Numbered from the stretch's first letter, positions 33,846-46,518 are shown. The stretch is DNA of 64,000 bases from Hemicordylus capensis (GCF_027244095.1 NC_069662.1:58056001-58120000), one strand, 5' to 3'. Translations and numbers: made by a program. Notes: generated by a model not told the origin, from the sequence alone.

Positions 33846-34867
33846 TTGCATGATCCACTAGTAATGTCTTTCCACTTGGAGGTGACTCCACCCTCTGTGG
33901 TGACTACCATACAATAGATAAGAGCAGCAGATTTTACATGGGAAACACAGATTGATGATACAAATGGGTTTGTCCTGTTTAATATGAAAGAGACCATTGT
34001 CGTTTGTGGGTATGTGAACTTAGAATTTTTATCTTTGCTTTAGCAAAGAAAATATACCTGTCTGTAGGTCAGATAATTGAAAATGATGAATCGCTGCAGA
34101 AATTACACAGAAACGGCAACTGGTTAATGTGGACAGGTTTGTCCTGTTTGAAAGAGATGTGTATGCACTGCCTATGGGAATGAATGACTTCCTCTATCTT
34201 TGCCCTTCTTTTTATCAATGACAGATATCTATCTTGGGACCAGGCAACTGAGATGAATGAAAGGATGAATCCCTATATTTCTACAAAGAATAAAATCTAC
34301 ACACAAGAAGGCCATCATTAATAACGTTTTATAGAGGTAAGCTGAAAAGAAAATCAATGGAAATTCTAAAGTTCCACTCAGCAGAAAACGTTTTGTAAGT
34401 TGTACTTCTTTCTCTTACCGGCTTTCTCCTTACCTCTCCATGTACATATGAATGATAAACATATAGAGACAAAAATAATCACAATTTAAATTTTAATATT
34501 TGAATTCAATCAGATAGTATTTCTACAGAAATATTTAATGCTGTTTGTCATTGAGGACTACTGAAATATCTACTGAAGACGACAAATATTTTTACAAATA
34601 TTTAGACTCAACTACACATAGTAGAACAAGAGAAAGGGTAATTATTCAACAGGCAGTGCAGGTTATTCATAGAACAGACTCAATCACTGGATTGTCACAT
34701 ATGAAAACTATACAGCCCCAAATACTGGAAAAATACTCATGAAGACGTGAGATCACTAAATTGTCATTCTTCCTCTTCCATTGATTCTCTCCACCCCTTT
34801 GCCTCTCTGTCTTCATTTCCATACTGTAAAGTTGCTTATAGTTTTTAAAACAATAGAATAATGAACA
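33846..34867. other. Unassigned
   Basis: AT-rich; no exon or repeat recognised. Confidence 0.4.
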
Positions 34868-35110
34868 TTCGAATGTCAGAACAGCCCTGCTGGATCAGGC
34901 CCAAGGCCCATCCAGTCCTGCACCCTTTCACACAGTAGCCTCCGAGAAGCCGACCCCAAAGGCAAGAGGTGAGGGTATGCCCTCTCCTGCTGTTGCTCCC
35001 CTGCAACTGGTATTTAGAGGCTTCTTAGGTTGGAGGTGGCTTATAGACCTCAGATTAGTAACCACTGAAATACCTGTCCATCCTCTGACTTCAGTCAAGT
35101 TTATGTCCAT
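34868..35110 (+). mobile_element. Reptile interspersed repeat (SINE-like)
   Basis: CAGCCCTGCTGGATCAGGCC, CCAAGGCCCATCCAGTCCTG and CTGTTGCTCCCCTGCAACTG are phrases of a repeat common in reptiles. The family name is not certain. Confidence 0.5.
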
Positions 35111-35213
35111 CATAGATTGGACATAATTAAAAACAACAACTAATGACATCAACAACATATTTTTTTCAGATTTATAAAGAGAAAGTAGATACCTTACCCA
35201 TGCAAGAAAAATA

Positions 35214-36835
35214 CAGTGCTGTGGAAATGTTTGTCAGCCCCCTAGGATGGTCTGTATGTTGGCACAATTCTTATTCAAACATTATTAGATCCCAAGCTAA
35301 ACCCTGATAAGAGAGAAAGGCAACCCCATTGAATAAGTAACTCAGGCAAAAAGGATATATTTTGAATATTCCTCCAAAAGAAAGATTCAACAACAAACAT
35401 CCTTGTGTGGAAAAGTATGTGAACCCTTCACTCAGTAACTGGTGGCACCTCCTCGAGCAGCAATAACTGCAACAAAACGTTTCCTGTAATTGGAGATCAG
35501 TCTCTCACATCGGTTTGGAGGAATCCGGGCCCATTCTTCTATCAAAAACTGTTTCAGCAATGTGACTTTTGAGGGCTTTCATGCATGAACAGCTTGCTTC
35601 AGGTCTTGCCACAACATTTAAAGAGGGTTTGGGTTGGTATTTTGAGTTGGCCACTCCAACTCAATGAAATCTCTTTTTCTTCAATCATTCTGTGGTAACC
35701 TACTTGAATGTTTAGGGTCATTTTCTTGCTGCATGACCCACTTTTGGTTCAGCTTCAGTTCACAGACAGATGGCCTGACATTGTGCTCTAGAATTTTCTG
35801 ATCTGCAGCTGAATTCATGGTTCCCTCAATGATGGTGCTGTATTCTTTCTAGTTAAACGCAAAACCTTTGTGTTTTGTTGATTGGTCATTTGTCCCAGTG
35901 AGGATCCTGTAGAGAGTGTGGGGAGGAGGAGTCAGAAAGAAAAGGAAGAGAAAGGAGAAGGATAAAAATGGAGTTGCTTCTGAATAAAATCTTAGTTAAA
36001 TCAGCATAAGATTTTTTCGTGTTTACAAGGGAAACATTTATAAAAGATGGCGAGCCGTCTAGGTACTGATGCAGCAAAGCAGCCCAAACCATAATGCCTC
36101 CACCACCACGCTATCCTCCCATGAACACCATTCCCATTCAGTTTTTTCCTGATGAATCCTCTCATGAACCCTCACATCAGCCACACAGAGAGAGCCCTGC
36201 AGATCTTGAGATGTTAGTCTGGGGTTCCTTGTGACTTTATGGATGATTTTCTCGGTTGATCTTGGGATGATGTTGGCAGGACGTCTGTTCCTGGGTAGAA
36301 TCACTGAGGTCTTCAGCTTTTTCCACTACCTGTCTGACAGTGGATGGATTGAACTTCAAATGCTTAGAAATGGCTTTGTAACACTGACCAGACAAATGAG
36401 CCGCAACCCCACTTTTCGTAGGTCCTCTGGAATTTCTTTTGATCGTGGCATGATGAGTTCCCACTGACTGTCATGGTACAAACCTAACTCTGGACTTTTA
36501 GGACCTTTATATAGGAGAGGATGCCCAAATGTTGCCATGCAGCTTTCCTCTGCAGGATTGTTTGCTTGTTACCCAACCCAATTAGTTAGGCACCTGATAG
36601 CCCCTTAACTGTTCTAACAGCACTAGGGGTTCACTTACTATCTCACAGACTGATCCTGAATTAGTTTCATTGTTCCCACTTTGTACATTATTGTGTCTCA
36701 AGAAATACAGCATTGTTTAATTCATGCCCTTTTATTGCATTAAGAAAGACTGGTTTCAGTTATGCAAGGGTATCATGGTAAGACCTTGCAGTGTGATTCT
36801 TGTTATTGGGGTTCACAAACTTTTTCTCAGCACTG
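35214..36835 (-). mobile_element. Tc1-type DNA transposon, inactive
   Basis: TIR CAGTGCTGTGGAAATGTTTG on the left and its counterpart ending CAGCACTG on the right, flanked by TA. The minus strand encodes pieces of a Tc1 transposase: MPRSKEIPEDLRK, VAAHLSGQCYKAISKHLKFN, STVRQVVEK and VTRNPRLTSQDLQ (paired-like DNA-binding domains), with the DDE part toward 35300. Pieces lie in different frames and a foreign insertion (35890-36061) splits the gene. Confidence 0.9.
35890..36061. mobile_element. Short LTR-like insertion inside the Tc1 copy (fossil)
   Basis: TGTCCCAGTGAGGATCCTGT at the left and an ATAAAATCTTAG region. A related but shorter piece is at 63097-63195. It interrupts otherwise continuous Tc1 sequence. 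It looks like a piece of an LTR element; class not determined. Confidence 0.4.
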
Positions 36836-37549
36836 TACTTAGTTTAGTGGACTGCCCACGTATTGGGACCATTGGATTTTTCTGCCCAACTGGGAATCCG
36901 CTGGGGGACAAATGGTAAGCCCCAGGAGAACAGATTCAGCTTCCAGGCTATTACTTGCCCGAAAGTAAGTATTAGCCTCCAGGCAAAGGCGTGTCACAGC
37001 AGTTTAAGTAATTGTGACGATGTTCCAACAGAACAAATTTCCCGTCAAGTGTAATGACAGTTCAAGTGCAATTATACTATCTTTAAAAAAATCTTAGTGA
37101 CTTGATGCATTTGCCCTGGGATTCGTAAGTCTTGAGAGAGATACAACCCAGGGCTGATTCAAACTTGATGCAGCTACAGAGAAATCATGTCAAATGACAA
37201 GTGTAGACATACACAGACAGTGATTTTTCATTGTTAGCCATCATACTTGCAATAACATCAAAGTGCCCCACTGCTTTGGAAGAAAATCCCTGTATAAAAT
37301 CTGGCCTAATTCTGCGCCACTGTCAGACTCAAGTTGAATTCTGGGTAGATAATGAGGAAATGTCATTCAGCTACAAAACAAATTTAGCTGGCTTTCATTT
37401 CTATAAAACAACTTTTAAAAGGTGATTTGAGTAAAATCACCAAACTACAAAAACAACAACAACAGAGACCCATAAAGTAAGAAAGGCATACATAATATAC
37501 CCCATATAAAATAATGAGAACACTATAGATGTTGAGCTATTTATGCAAT
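36836..37549. other. Unassigned
   Basis: No repeat or exon recognised. Confidence 0.4.
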
Positions 37550-38045
37550 ACTAGCTGGGCCGGGCTCAGACCATCTGCGCTTCCGCCGGCCTGCTTCATC
37601 GCCTGCCTGCTCCCCCCTCCCCCACGCGCTGCTTGGCCCTTTCTGGCTGGCGGGCTGGCCAGAAAGCCGGCCTGCAACCACCTCCCGCCCGCCGGCCCGC
37701 CAAGTCCCAGTGGCTGGGCCGGGCCGCTGCCGCCTACTCTCGGTGGCCAGCCTGCCACTGCCGCCTGCTGCTCTTGGCGGCCAGACTGGGCCGCTGCTCC
37801 CTGCTCCCGCCGGCCGCCCACTAGCAGGAGCAGCCCGCTTCTTCTGCCCCCACCCCGCCTGGCGTTTTCTGGCTGGCGTGCCGGCCGGAGAGCTGGCCCG
37901 TCGCCACCTCCTGTTCCCAGTGGCCAGCCCAGCCCGCCGCCGCCTCCTCATCCCTAGTTTCGTCCCCGTCACTAGTCCGGCAGCTCCTTGTAAACTCTTG
38001 CGAGAGCTGCCATGCATGGAATTAGCGATGGGTATGCGTAGGAGA
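37550..38045 (-). mobile_element. GC-rich non-autonomous Helitron (family H2)
   Basis: On the minus strand it starts TCTCCTACGCATACCC, shares CCATGCATGGCAGCTC with the 14278 copy and ends CGGCCCAGCTAGT. The body is built of GC-rich repeated units (GGCCAGCCTGCC-like). Open frames inside are compositional. Confidence 0.6.
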
Positions 38046-38062
38046 AATAAATATATAGATTA

Positions 38063-38661
38063 TGTTCCCTGTGAATCTAAGCATTTCATATTGATCTATA
38101 TGTATTGATCCTAGGGTATATAGTTAATGGAGAACTGAGCTCTTGCTACACCTTTTTGATGGTAGCTGAAGAGAGCAAGAGTCCCCTCCATCTTGTATTC
38201 CTGAATGTATGTCAGTGGGAAAGAATCTGCTCAGTATGCTTTGGTTCTCAGACACTGTGCCTTGAAGACCTTGTAACTTGCAACATAGTATGGATTCTCT
38301 ATGCCTTGCTTTGTTCTGGCCTACTGGTCAGGAGAGGTGCTGGTGCTGGTATCTGAACTGCCTCCTAGAGGCTGCATAAACACTCCTTTAACAATGGTAG
38401 TATTGTAAGCCGGAGTTGTACTGCCGGACTGCCTGGCTGGCTTGTTGTGAATGATGATGTATTCAGATGTATCAATTCATGTATAAATGCTTTGGACGGA
38501 AACCATCTTGGGTCCATCTTGTTTTGGGGAGCGATCCCCTTGACGGTCGCTTTGTTTATTCTGCAGAAATAACAAAGCTTCTTTGATCTTTCAGTCTCCT
38601 CTTGGTATGTATGGGAATCGGCTATCCACTACCAAGCAGAAATAACCCGTCGCAGTTATCA
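38063..38661 (+). mobile_element. Solo LTR of an endogenous retrovirus (fossil)
   Basis: TG...CA unit of 599 bp, 4-bp duplication ATTA on both sides. The second half is collinear with the LTR at 17718-18321 (TGTATAAATGCTTTGG, GATCCCCTTGACGG, TTATTCTGCAGAA). Same family; no internal genes. Confidence 0.75.
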
Positions 38662-39913
38662 ATTACATGATTTATATTTTATTTTAAGGTCTATTACTTG
38701 TTTTAGCAGTTTGCATTCATTTTATTATCCATTTTTATCATACACATTGGCCCAATTAACATATAATGTGGGACCATGGGTCCAATGGACCCGTGGTTCC
38801 ATTCCCCACCCCACTCCAGCCCTCCTGTCCGATTTGGAACATTATGGAGAGCAGGGCGTCTGCAGAGAGCTAGAATGCAGAGAGGAGGCGAACTGGCTGT
38901 GCGGGCTTCCTTCTTGCATGAAGGAAGAACAGCCCACACAGCCAATCATGGCTGGAGAAAGGAAGGAGCTTCCTCCCTGAGGTTACAAGGAACGCAGCCT
39001 GCTATTCTGCATTTGGACATAACACAGGCTCTGTTCAACCTCAGGCTAGGGTGAAGAAACTCATCACTACAGCCTGAGTGTACAAATCAGAGTTTTAAAA
39101 AGCAAACCTCAGGTCTCTCTCCTCGCAGAACCAGAGTTTCCTGCATTTGGATGTACAGGGTTGGGAACCTCTGGTCCCTTAAACTCCAGTTTCACATTAC
39201 ATGCTAATGCAGCCATTATTTGTTTTTGTACCCCTGAGGAAGACCTACAGTTGAAATGTGTTGGATGTTCTGCACAAAATAAAGAATTATCTTCTGGCAT
39301 CAACTTGACATCTGTCTAACCCTAGATATTATTTAAGCCTGGCTTCTAAGAATGTTGCTGGCCTGTACTTTGAGAACGTTTGATTCAGTTCTATAGATTG
39401 CTAATGCCAATTCAGATTAATGAAGGAAACCCAAGATGTGTCTATAGATCAGCTCAATCAGTAGTGAATTTTCAATGACCCAAATTGTGCAATGGCACAG
39501 GCAGCCTGAGCAACAGGGTGGCCTCTACATGGCTACTGTCTGGCTGCTGCTCAGAGAGGCTGCTGCGAGAATCAAGGAATCTATGTCTCCATTGAGCCAA
39601 GCACTCTCACCTCCCCCATCCCATTTCCTCCTTGAGAAGGTGAGTGTATGGTGGGGGGAGGGCTCTGGAGGAGAACAAAAGTGCCTCAGAGGAGGTCCTG
39701 GGTGGGGTGTGTGTGTGTGTGTGTGTTGGTGCATAGGAGCACAAACACACTATGGCACTATGGTTTTTGTCTTTGCTGATGGGGGGAATCGTTGAAGCCT
39801 TCAGCAACGTCTCCCCTCTCCCATCAGTAGTCCACAGGCTTCCTCAGTTGCTGCTGTATACAGTCTTTTCAGCTGCAGCAGCCCGCTTGAAAAGTGTGAG
39901 GGAGAGGTGCATA
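38662..39913. other. Unassigned; short palindrome at 38770-38800
   Basis: ACCATGGGTCC pairs with GGACCCGTGGT around 38785. A (GT)n lies at 39708-39727. No exon recognised. Confidence 0.4.
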
Positions 39914-40476
39914 CAGAGGCGTAACTAGGGAAAATAGCGCCTAGGGCAAGCACTGAAATTGCGCCCCTGTCCAAACAGGAATGATGGGACTTGTAGTCAA
40001 CAATATCTGGAAATCCTTGTTAAAAGGAACACTGTACCATCTAGACATGGTTGTTGATCAAAACCTGAAAACATGAGCCATCTCTGTAAAAGACTTAGAA
40101 CAGTGAGGAGTTATGCGAGGATTCCAAATGTCATTTTCTCTTTCTCATCTTATTCTTTTTAAAAAAACATGACTTTGTCTTAGAGGATCACCTGCCCAAA
40201 TAGCCACTAGCAAAATAGGGGAAGAAGAAGGTGGTGGTGGTGGTGGGGGGGTAAATGATTCCTGCCAGCCTTTGTCTTATGATGACTGTTGGCTCATGAT
40301 GGGGTATATGTGCATTCACCACACCAGTGCTTACTTTGACATCAAGAGGGAGGAGGATACATTAGTTTGCCACACTAGACAGAGGCAGTTGAAACAGCAG
40401 CAAGACAGCCAAGTTCTGCCAGGGCCAAAACCAGCCCCTGCCAAACTAAGAAATCGTTGTAATTTGCCTCTTCCTG
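39914..40476 (+). mobile_element. Non-autonomous hAT element, TIR family CAGAGGCGTAACTAG (copy 2)
   Basis: Begins CAGAGGCGTAACTAGGGAAA and is collinear with 15839-16413 in reverse. It contains the same open frame of unknown meaning. Confidence 0.7.
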
Positions 40477-40631
40477 TCACAAGCAGTGTGCTGTTCTTTG
40501 ATTATTGACTCTAACTCTCAAATATCCCAGTCAAGGATGGAAAATTCAGGGTCCATTTACAAGAGACACATTTTCTACATGGAAGTTTCTTCTGTGCAGG
40601 TGTTGTGCAGAAACCCATGTGTAGTGACCGC

Positions 40632-40870
40632 CAGGGGCATAGCAAGGTTGGAATGGGCCAAGATGAGATTTTAAAATGGGCCCCCAGCCCCTCAAAGTCC
40701 AGGGCCTCCACACATCCCAAGGATTTAAGTCTGATATTTCAAAATAAGTATGCTGTCTGGAAATACATTTCACTGAATAGACACATGCACACTTCACAGT
40801 ATATAGTGATATACACTGAGTACTATATATTTGTGCTACTTTTAATGCCTAAAACACACTAGCAACACTA
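40632..40870. mobile_element. hAT end fragment, TIR family CAGGGGCATAGCAAGG
   Basis: CAGGGGCATAGCAAGGTTGG, then TTTTAAAATGGGCCCC as in the 45042 and 56133 elements. The far end is not found. Confidence 0.55.
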
Positions 40871-41933
40871 ATTATTAAAATGAACCCCTCACTGCAGATT
40901 AGCAAAGGAGACTTTCAACCATGCAGGGTGAGCCTATGTTTGTTTTCTCAGAATTCTGAACAAATTCAGTCAAGTTTGATTCCAGGAGGTTTTTCACACC
41001 AGGCTTTTAAAGCCCTTTAACACACATCTCCTCTGGAATGGAGGTGCTGCATTCACATGTTGGCCAGATTGACCCTGAAGTCCCTGCAAGTTATTGGGGA
41101 GCAGTTCACACACAAGAAAAATAAAATAAAATAAAATAAAATAAAATCACAACACATGCTTCACAGTTCTCACTCAGACCTTCTGGATTGCAAAACAACT
41201 TGAACATAAGTGCATTTATGAATGAATGAATGAAAATAAATAAAATATACTTGTTCCAGAAGTGTTTGTAATTTTCTGACATGAAACAAGCCACTTATAG
41301 GCCTTTTTAGATAGTTTTTGTTTTTAAAGCCAGCACATTTTCCAGTCTGTTTTAAATTAAATATTCAGAGACTTCCCAGTCTCGCCCCACCCCCCCATAT
41401 CGAAGCCCTATGGCAAGCAGATCCCTATATATGGGGGTAACCACAAAAAGGAATTCACAGCCTACCTAGCAATAGCTGTTCTGGATGGGCTGGTCTGGGC
41501 AGAGGGTCTGCTGCCTGCTTCCTCCCTCCTTGCTTGGGGCCTACTCGAGTTCAGGCTTCAGGGAGGCCTACTGGGAGGCCTCTCTGGAAGCCCCGCCCAC
41601 CCGCCGATCAGCTGAGAGGCGGGGAGAGAAGAGCTCTGCAGTTTGCTGGCCTTGCCGATCCTAGGCCTCTTTGCCGATCAGCAGAGCTGGAGGCAAGTGG
41701 CTGGGGGGCCCTGGGGCTGGGCAGGTGGGCCGTGGGGTGGGGGTGGCAGGAACTGGCATGGCGCCCCCCCTAGTTCCACCTATGCACACACACACACACA
41801 CACACACACTTGCTATTTGCCCCCCAACGTCTCTGAAGATACTGGGGAGAGACATTTGATCTGCACAGTGCATCTAATTGGGGCAGGGCAACATACTGTA
41901 TCTTGGACTAGCCTGCCATTTGTAACCTGCTGG
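40871..41933. other. Unassigned with (AAAAT)n and (CA)n
   Basis: (AAAAT)n at 41117-41147; a GC-rich block 41500-41770; (CA)n at 41785-41809. Confidence 0.45.
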
Positions 41934-42413
41934 CAGTGGTGGATTAACACACAGGCAAAGTAGGCACTTGCCGATGGCGGCAAATTTTGAGGAGCAGCAA
42001 ATTTGCCTACGCATTAATCTGCCACGTGCACTTGGGGGGCAGGGGAACGTTGAATCTATGAAAACTTTTTAAACCACCGCTGTGTGAAGGCAGCAAGAGC
42101 TCCTAGTGGGCCTGCCTGCCTCCCAAATCATGGCAGGTTGTCAGGCTGTCTTCGTAGGTGCATGTGGCAGGATGGTGGCGGAGATGGCAGTGAGAGCTCC
42201 TCCCACAGGCCCACCTACCTCCCAAGTGGCACGTCCGGTTTGGGGGCCTCTGCGCACACGCATGCAAGGCCTGAAATGGGCTGAAAATGTTTTTAAAGTC
42301 GATTTAATTCCTCCCCCCCCCCCCACCAAGCCCTTTACTTGTAAAGGGGAACCCTTGCTGGAGTGGCAAATCTCTGGTCACCTATGGGCTGCATATAGCT
42401 TAATCCGCCCCTG
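41934..42413. mobile_element. Non-autonomous hAT element, TIR CAGTGGTGGATTAA
   Basis: Ends CAGTGGTGGATTAA and TTAATCCGCCCCTG. Flanking 8-mers CCTGCTGG and GCTGCTGG agree at 7 of 8. It ends 68 bp before the LRR exon at 42482. Confidence 0.8.
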
Positions 42414-42481
42414 GCTGCTGGAGCTTCTTCCTGCATTTTGCTAAGCTTGTAACCAGTGGGTCTAATTCCTCCCCACTGCAG

Positions 42482-42553
42482 GGTTCTCAACCATAATCCG
42501 CTGAAAGTCATTGATGATACCTGATTTTACAAGCTTCCCTCACTGAAACTTCT
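42482..42553 (+). CDS. LRRC37-like: LRRC37-like gene, LRR exon (with in-frame stop)
   Basis: Exactly 72 nt between CCCCACTGCAG and GTAAGTA, phase 2 in and out: the one-repeat-per-exon layout of LRR genes. It reads VLNHNPLKVIDDT, stop, FYKLPSLKLL, matching the LRRC37 repeat [20 protein letters not shown] (from memory). TGA at 42522-42524 falls where a variable residue is expected. Either this gene copy is decaying, or the exon is skipped, which its 72-nt symmetric length would allow without frame loss. Earlier LRR exons and the N-terminus were not found in the window. Confidence 0.75.
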
Positions 42554-43334
42554 GTAAGTACCTGAAATGAATTAGTTATTACCATGATCACTGATTTTTC
42601 TGCATCTTGGACAGACACTCCTCTTCAGGGCCACTGTGTGGTCCAGAAGAACTCATCAGACCTTTCCCATATTTTTTTTTGTCATGGTAAAATCTGAGGG
42701 TACATTTCTGACTATGTGAAAGTACCTCTGAGTATATGCAGAGTATAGGGCATTTCCCTGTATCCTGTTTTTAATGCAGGACTTCAACTCTAAAATGTGT
42801 GATATAATTAAAAGAAGAAGCGAGTTTCTTGGAGTATGTGCAGATTGCCAAGTTTGTTTTGAGCCAAGATTTTGTGTCTGGAATGTAAGAATTAATGATA
42901 ACGAAGTAAGCTCCTTTGATCATGTGCAGGCTGCTTTTGTGTCATCACTGAATAAACTAGATCAGCCCTCATGCATTTGGTACTGGAGATCCAGCTTGCT
43001 GGTCGGAGGCATGATTTCAGGGCAGGCTGAAACTAGTTACTCAGTGGTGAGAAAAATACACTCTGCATGTGCTTTGAAGCACTCTTTTCTTTAGTACTGT
43101 TGACTAAACAGTACTCCAGGGCTAAGACTCCAGAGCTAAGCCATGATGCTTTCTCCCTTTTCCATTCTGCCTGATGTGGAGTTGTGTGGTTCCAAAGCAG
43201 CAAACCCAACAAGCTTCATGAAATTGAGACTCCCTAGACATTACTTCTGCTACACCACACTGGCTTTCTCTTTCTCTTTTGTATCTCATGATATCTGGCA
43301 TTGGCATTGCAAAAATTCTCTGTCCTTATTTCAG

Positions 43335-43409
43335 AGACCTTAGTTCCACAGAAATGACCCCAAAGATACTGGAGGCCCTGCTCCAGTCATCCCTGCAATT
43401 GAAGACTCT
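43335..43409 (+). CDS. LRRC37-like: LRRC37-like gene, last LRR exon
   Basis: A 75-nt exon (TTATTTCAG / GTAAGT), phase 2 in and out, reading DLSSTEMTPKILEALLQSSL then QLKTL. LRRC37 proteins have TTQVSLTTIENILMMTLELE at this place. It closes the solenoid before the cysteine-rich cap. The frame is intact. Confidence 0.8.
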
Positions 43410-44324
43410 GTAAGTACTATCTACAACCCTTTTCCTTTTCTGGTTGCCAAACGAGAGAAGAAAAGAGACAACTGGAAATGGGGAGTCAGCCTTGTTCTAA
43501 CCCCCTCCTACTCCTCAGCCCTCTAAGTAGGTAGATGGGGCGACTTCAGAGGCTGTAGTTTTTCCTGTGAGGAGGACGGCTTACCAATACTCACACTGCT
43601 AGCAAGTTGTTAGCCAATCCACACTTCTTGCCCAACATGCTATCAAGTTTTGCTGTGGGAATGGAAGTCATGCTAGAGTGGTAGTTTAGAGATCAGGCAT
43701 TCCTCAGAAACTTGACAGGGGCTTCTCAGCGAGGTGGTCAGAAATGAGAGACAAGCTTCCCTGAAGCCAGAGGTATAGTGGAGGGGGGACGCGCAGGGAC
43801 GGAGTGTAGGTACTTCCCGGCTTCTCTGACTGTTGGTGTGTGCGTGGCCATGGGGGCTGTCATGGAGAGTGCCTGCACTTCTGAATTTGCAATGACATCA
43901 CTGCCTGAAGCTTGTCTACCACTACCAAACTTCCCCCTGAAATATGGAGCTACAGGATTGTTGGGTGTGTTCTAAGCTGTACGCTCAGTTTGTGTGGACC
44001 AATGGTGCGGGCAACAGCCCTGGCCAGCACCCTGTGTGGGTTGAAGGAGTGCAGGAACATTCCCCAGAATCCTCTGCAACACACAGGAAGTGGCAGATAT
44101 GCAGGGAGTCTGTTGCAGACAAAAAATCGGAAAAGATTCCCTGATGGTAAAAAGTTTGAAAACCACTTAGCTAAAGTAATGAGTATCTTTGGGCATCATG
44201 TTGAGACATCTCCCAGTTCTGTCTTCTCTGGAAATATCTCTTCATTAAAAAAGGGTTCCTTCATTCTTCTCCTTCACAGGCTGTGTGCTTTCCCTCACCA
44301 GCACTCAAACACAAATGGAGTGGG

Positions 44325-44520
44325 GCCATAGCTTAATGACAGAGCTTTGCACATGTGGGGTCCCAAATTCACTCTCTGGCACTTCCAGTTTAAATAATCT
44401 CAGGGAACAGAGCTAGGATAGACCTCCATCTGAAGCACTGAAAAACCATTGCCAGTTAGAGTTAGAAAGCACTGAACTCAAGGGGCCAAAGATTTGCCAC
44501 AGTATAAAGCAGCTTCGTAC
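44325..44520 (+). mobile_element. Old tRNA-derived SINE
   Basis: GGGGCCATAGCTTAATGACAG head and CACTGAACTCAAGGGGCC / CAGCTTCGTACTTCTTCG tail: a decayed Sauria-type body without the 5S head. Confidence 0.6.
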
Positions 44521-44873
44521 TTCTTCGTCAAGTAAATATTTCATCAGAAATTATTATCTCTCACAGCAAAGGGAGAATATTATCTCCCTCACAGCAAAGG
44601 GAGGAAGGTAATATCAATTATCTCCCTCACAGCAAAGTCAGCTGCATCTTCTTCAGTATATGGAGATGGGAATATCCCTTCATAGGGTAGTTTGGAGTTA
44701 GAACCATTTTCTGAAGAGATGTGGGGAAGAGGATATGTGGAGAGGCCCAAACGTGTGGGTTGGCATGGCACCCTCCTGAAAGGACTGGATTTGGTGTGGG
44801 GGTTGCTGGTTACGGTCCTCTTCTGCAAGAAATGCCAAGAAGTTGTGAGGAGTTCTGTCTTTTTCCTCCACAG

Positions 44874-44992
44874 CATCTTGCCTAACAAGATGTGCTGCTG
44901 TCTTTGCGGTATGAAGGATGACACTGAAGTTTTGTCTGATACGATTAAGTTGGACTGCACCGACACATGTACCACGAACGAATCTCTCTGCG
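44874..44992 (+). CDS. LRRC37-like: LRRC37-like gene, cysteine-rich cap exon
   Basis: A 119-nt exon (TTTTTCCTCCACAG / GTAGGC), phase 2 in, phase 1 out. It reads ILPNKMCCCLCGMKDDTEVL, SDTIKLDCTDTCTTNESLC. LRRC37 has [20 protein letters not shown] then CKTVKLHCDSECLTNTTHC, so cysteine spacing and the LP..M.CCLC motif are kept. Cysteine-rich caps of this kind stabilise the end of LRR ectodomains. Confidence 0.9.
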
Positions 44993-45041
44993 GTAGGCCA
45001 GCAGTAGTTTATGAAATTCTGTATTGTTTGAATGTTAAAGA

Positions 45042-45456
45042 CAGGGGAATAACTATAGAAGGGCAAAGGGAGACAGTTGTCTGGGGACCCATTGCCTTGG
45101 GTGGGGGCCCAGAGGCAAGTCACATGACTGACTCCCCCAGCCACGCACCCGCCCGGGCTTCCTTCAGTTGTATTCATCCTCCGAAACTGATGTGAGTGTT
45201 AATATCTGGAGCTACCAGAACAGCATGTCTTTCTCTAGTACCATTACATGACTTGTATTGTCCACAATTTACAAAACCTTTTTAAAAATAATTGAGGATG
45301 GTGTTCTTTTGTGGGACATATATACATTTTACTATGCTTTTTGTTACCACTATTTAGCCTCATTTAAGATTTCTTTACTTCATGAGCTGAGCTTCAGTGA
45401 GGGGGGGCATTTTAAAATCTTGTCTCTGGGCCCACTCCAACCTTGCTACACCCCTG
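45042..45456. mobile_element. Non-autonomous hAT element, TIR family CAGGGG...CCCCTG
   Basis: Perfect 8-bp duplication GTTAAAGA on both sides. Ends CAGGGGAATAACTATAG and CTTGCTACACCCCTG, with GCATTTTAAAATCTTGTC near the right end. Confidence 0.9.
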
Positions 45457-46089
45457 GTTAAAGAGCATTTCACAATTTTCCCTCTAAGCAGAAAAAGAAA
45501 TGTTGCAAAATGAGCTCATTGGCAGAATGTACTAATAAAGAACACCTCACATGGCAATGACCATAACTGCATAAAAATTAAAGCAGATCTGCGAATGTCT
45601 CCTTTTGGAGATAAAATAATTGTTGGACCTTTACAGGTCTGCTTTGATTTCGGGAGTTCTTCCCTTGGTAAAAAATATGTATCTTTCCTCCTTGTGTTTT
45701 GTGCAGAGTGACCTCTGAAAGTGTAAGGGCAATGCTTTCTAGAGGCCCTTACTATCCTTTTCTGGGGGGTGTCAGCTGCCTGGGACTCTAATTATTTTTC
45801 ATCTTCGATTGCCAAACCAGTAATCTTACTCCAGAGAGCAAGAGTAAGTTGTTATTAAAACAAGCAAACAAATTTGTTAATACTTACTGAAGAACTGAAG
45901 GGTGAACAGATATTAGGGCAGCTCACATGATCACTCCTTGGGTCAGAGAAGCATCCTACCTATATTCTGTAACCTTCCACGCTCCCACTTACTGATCATG
46001 TGTCATTAAAAAACAAGGTGTGGGGTGAGGAGTGATAATCTGCTAAGCGATATCTGGGCAGGAGAGCTTCATCCTAACCAGCAGCTGTA
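45457..46089. other. Unassigned intron
   Basis: Nothing recognised. Confidence 0.4.
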
Positions 46090-46250
46090 AAGTAAACGTA
46101 AAGTTGCTCCGTCAAGTCAGTGTTGACTCCTGGAGACCTCAGAGCCGTGTGGTTTTAATTGGTAGAATACAGGAGGGGTTTACCAGGGCCATCTCTCCTG
46201 CAGGATGAAATGATGCCTTTCAGCATCTTCCTATATCGCTGCTGTCTGGT
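46090..46250 (-). mobile_element. tRNA-derived SINE (family T), 3' part
   Basis: GTAAAGTTGCTCCGTCAAGT through GATGCCTTTCAGCATCTTCC, as at 10935. Confidence 0.65.
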
Positions 46251-46515
46251 CTGCTGTCAAGGCACATGTTTCTTTGCTGCTCAGTATCCCTATGCATGTT
46301 CTACCTCCGTCCACATTGGCCATGCTGCTTGATTCAGCAGTCACATGCGTATTGCTTTTGTTGGACCAGGATCCATGAAACTACAGCCCTGGGTGCCCTG
46401 GTCTCTCTGGTTCCTTTGACCACACTCCTGTTCTCTCTTTTCCCGGAGAGAAAAGCGTCTTCCCCACTATGCTGTTGAGAGACAGAATGAACAATTGGGG
46501 AAGAGATGGCAGGTG

Positions 46516-46518
<3 letters not shown>

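Noticed and set aside
37529-38108. Pro/Arg/Gly-rich frames
   Set aside because: Composition of the GC-rich Helitron interior.
42774-43094. 106-codon frame just after the LRR exon
   Set aside because: No homology recognised, no splice sites at its ends, and it lies in the LRRC37 intron.
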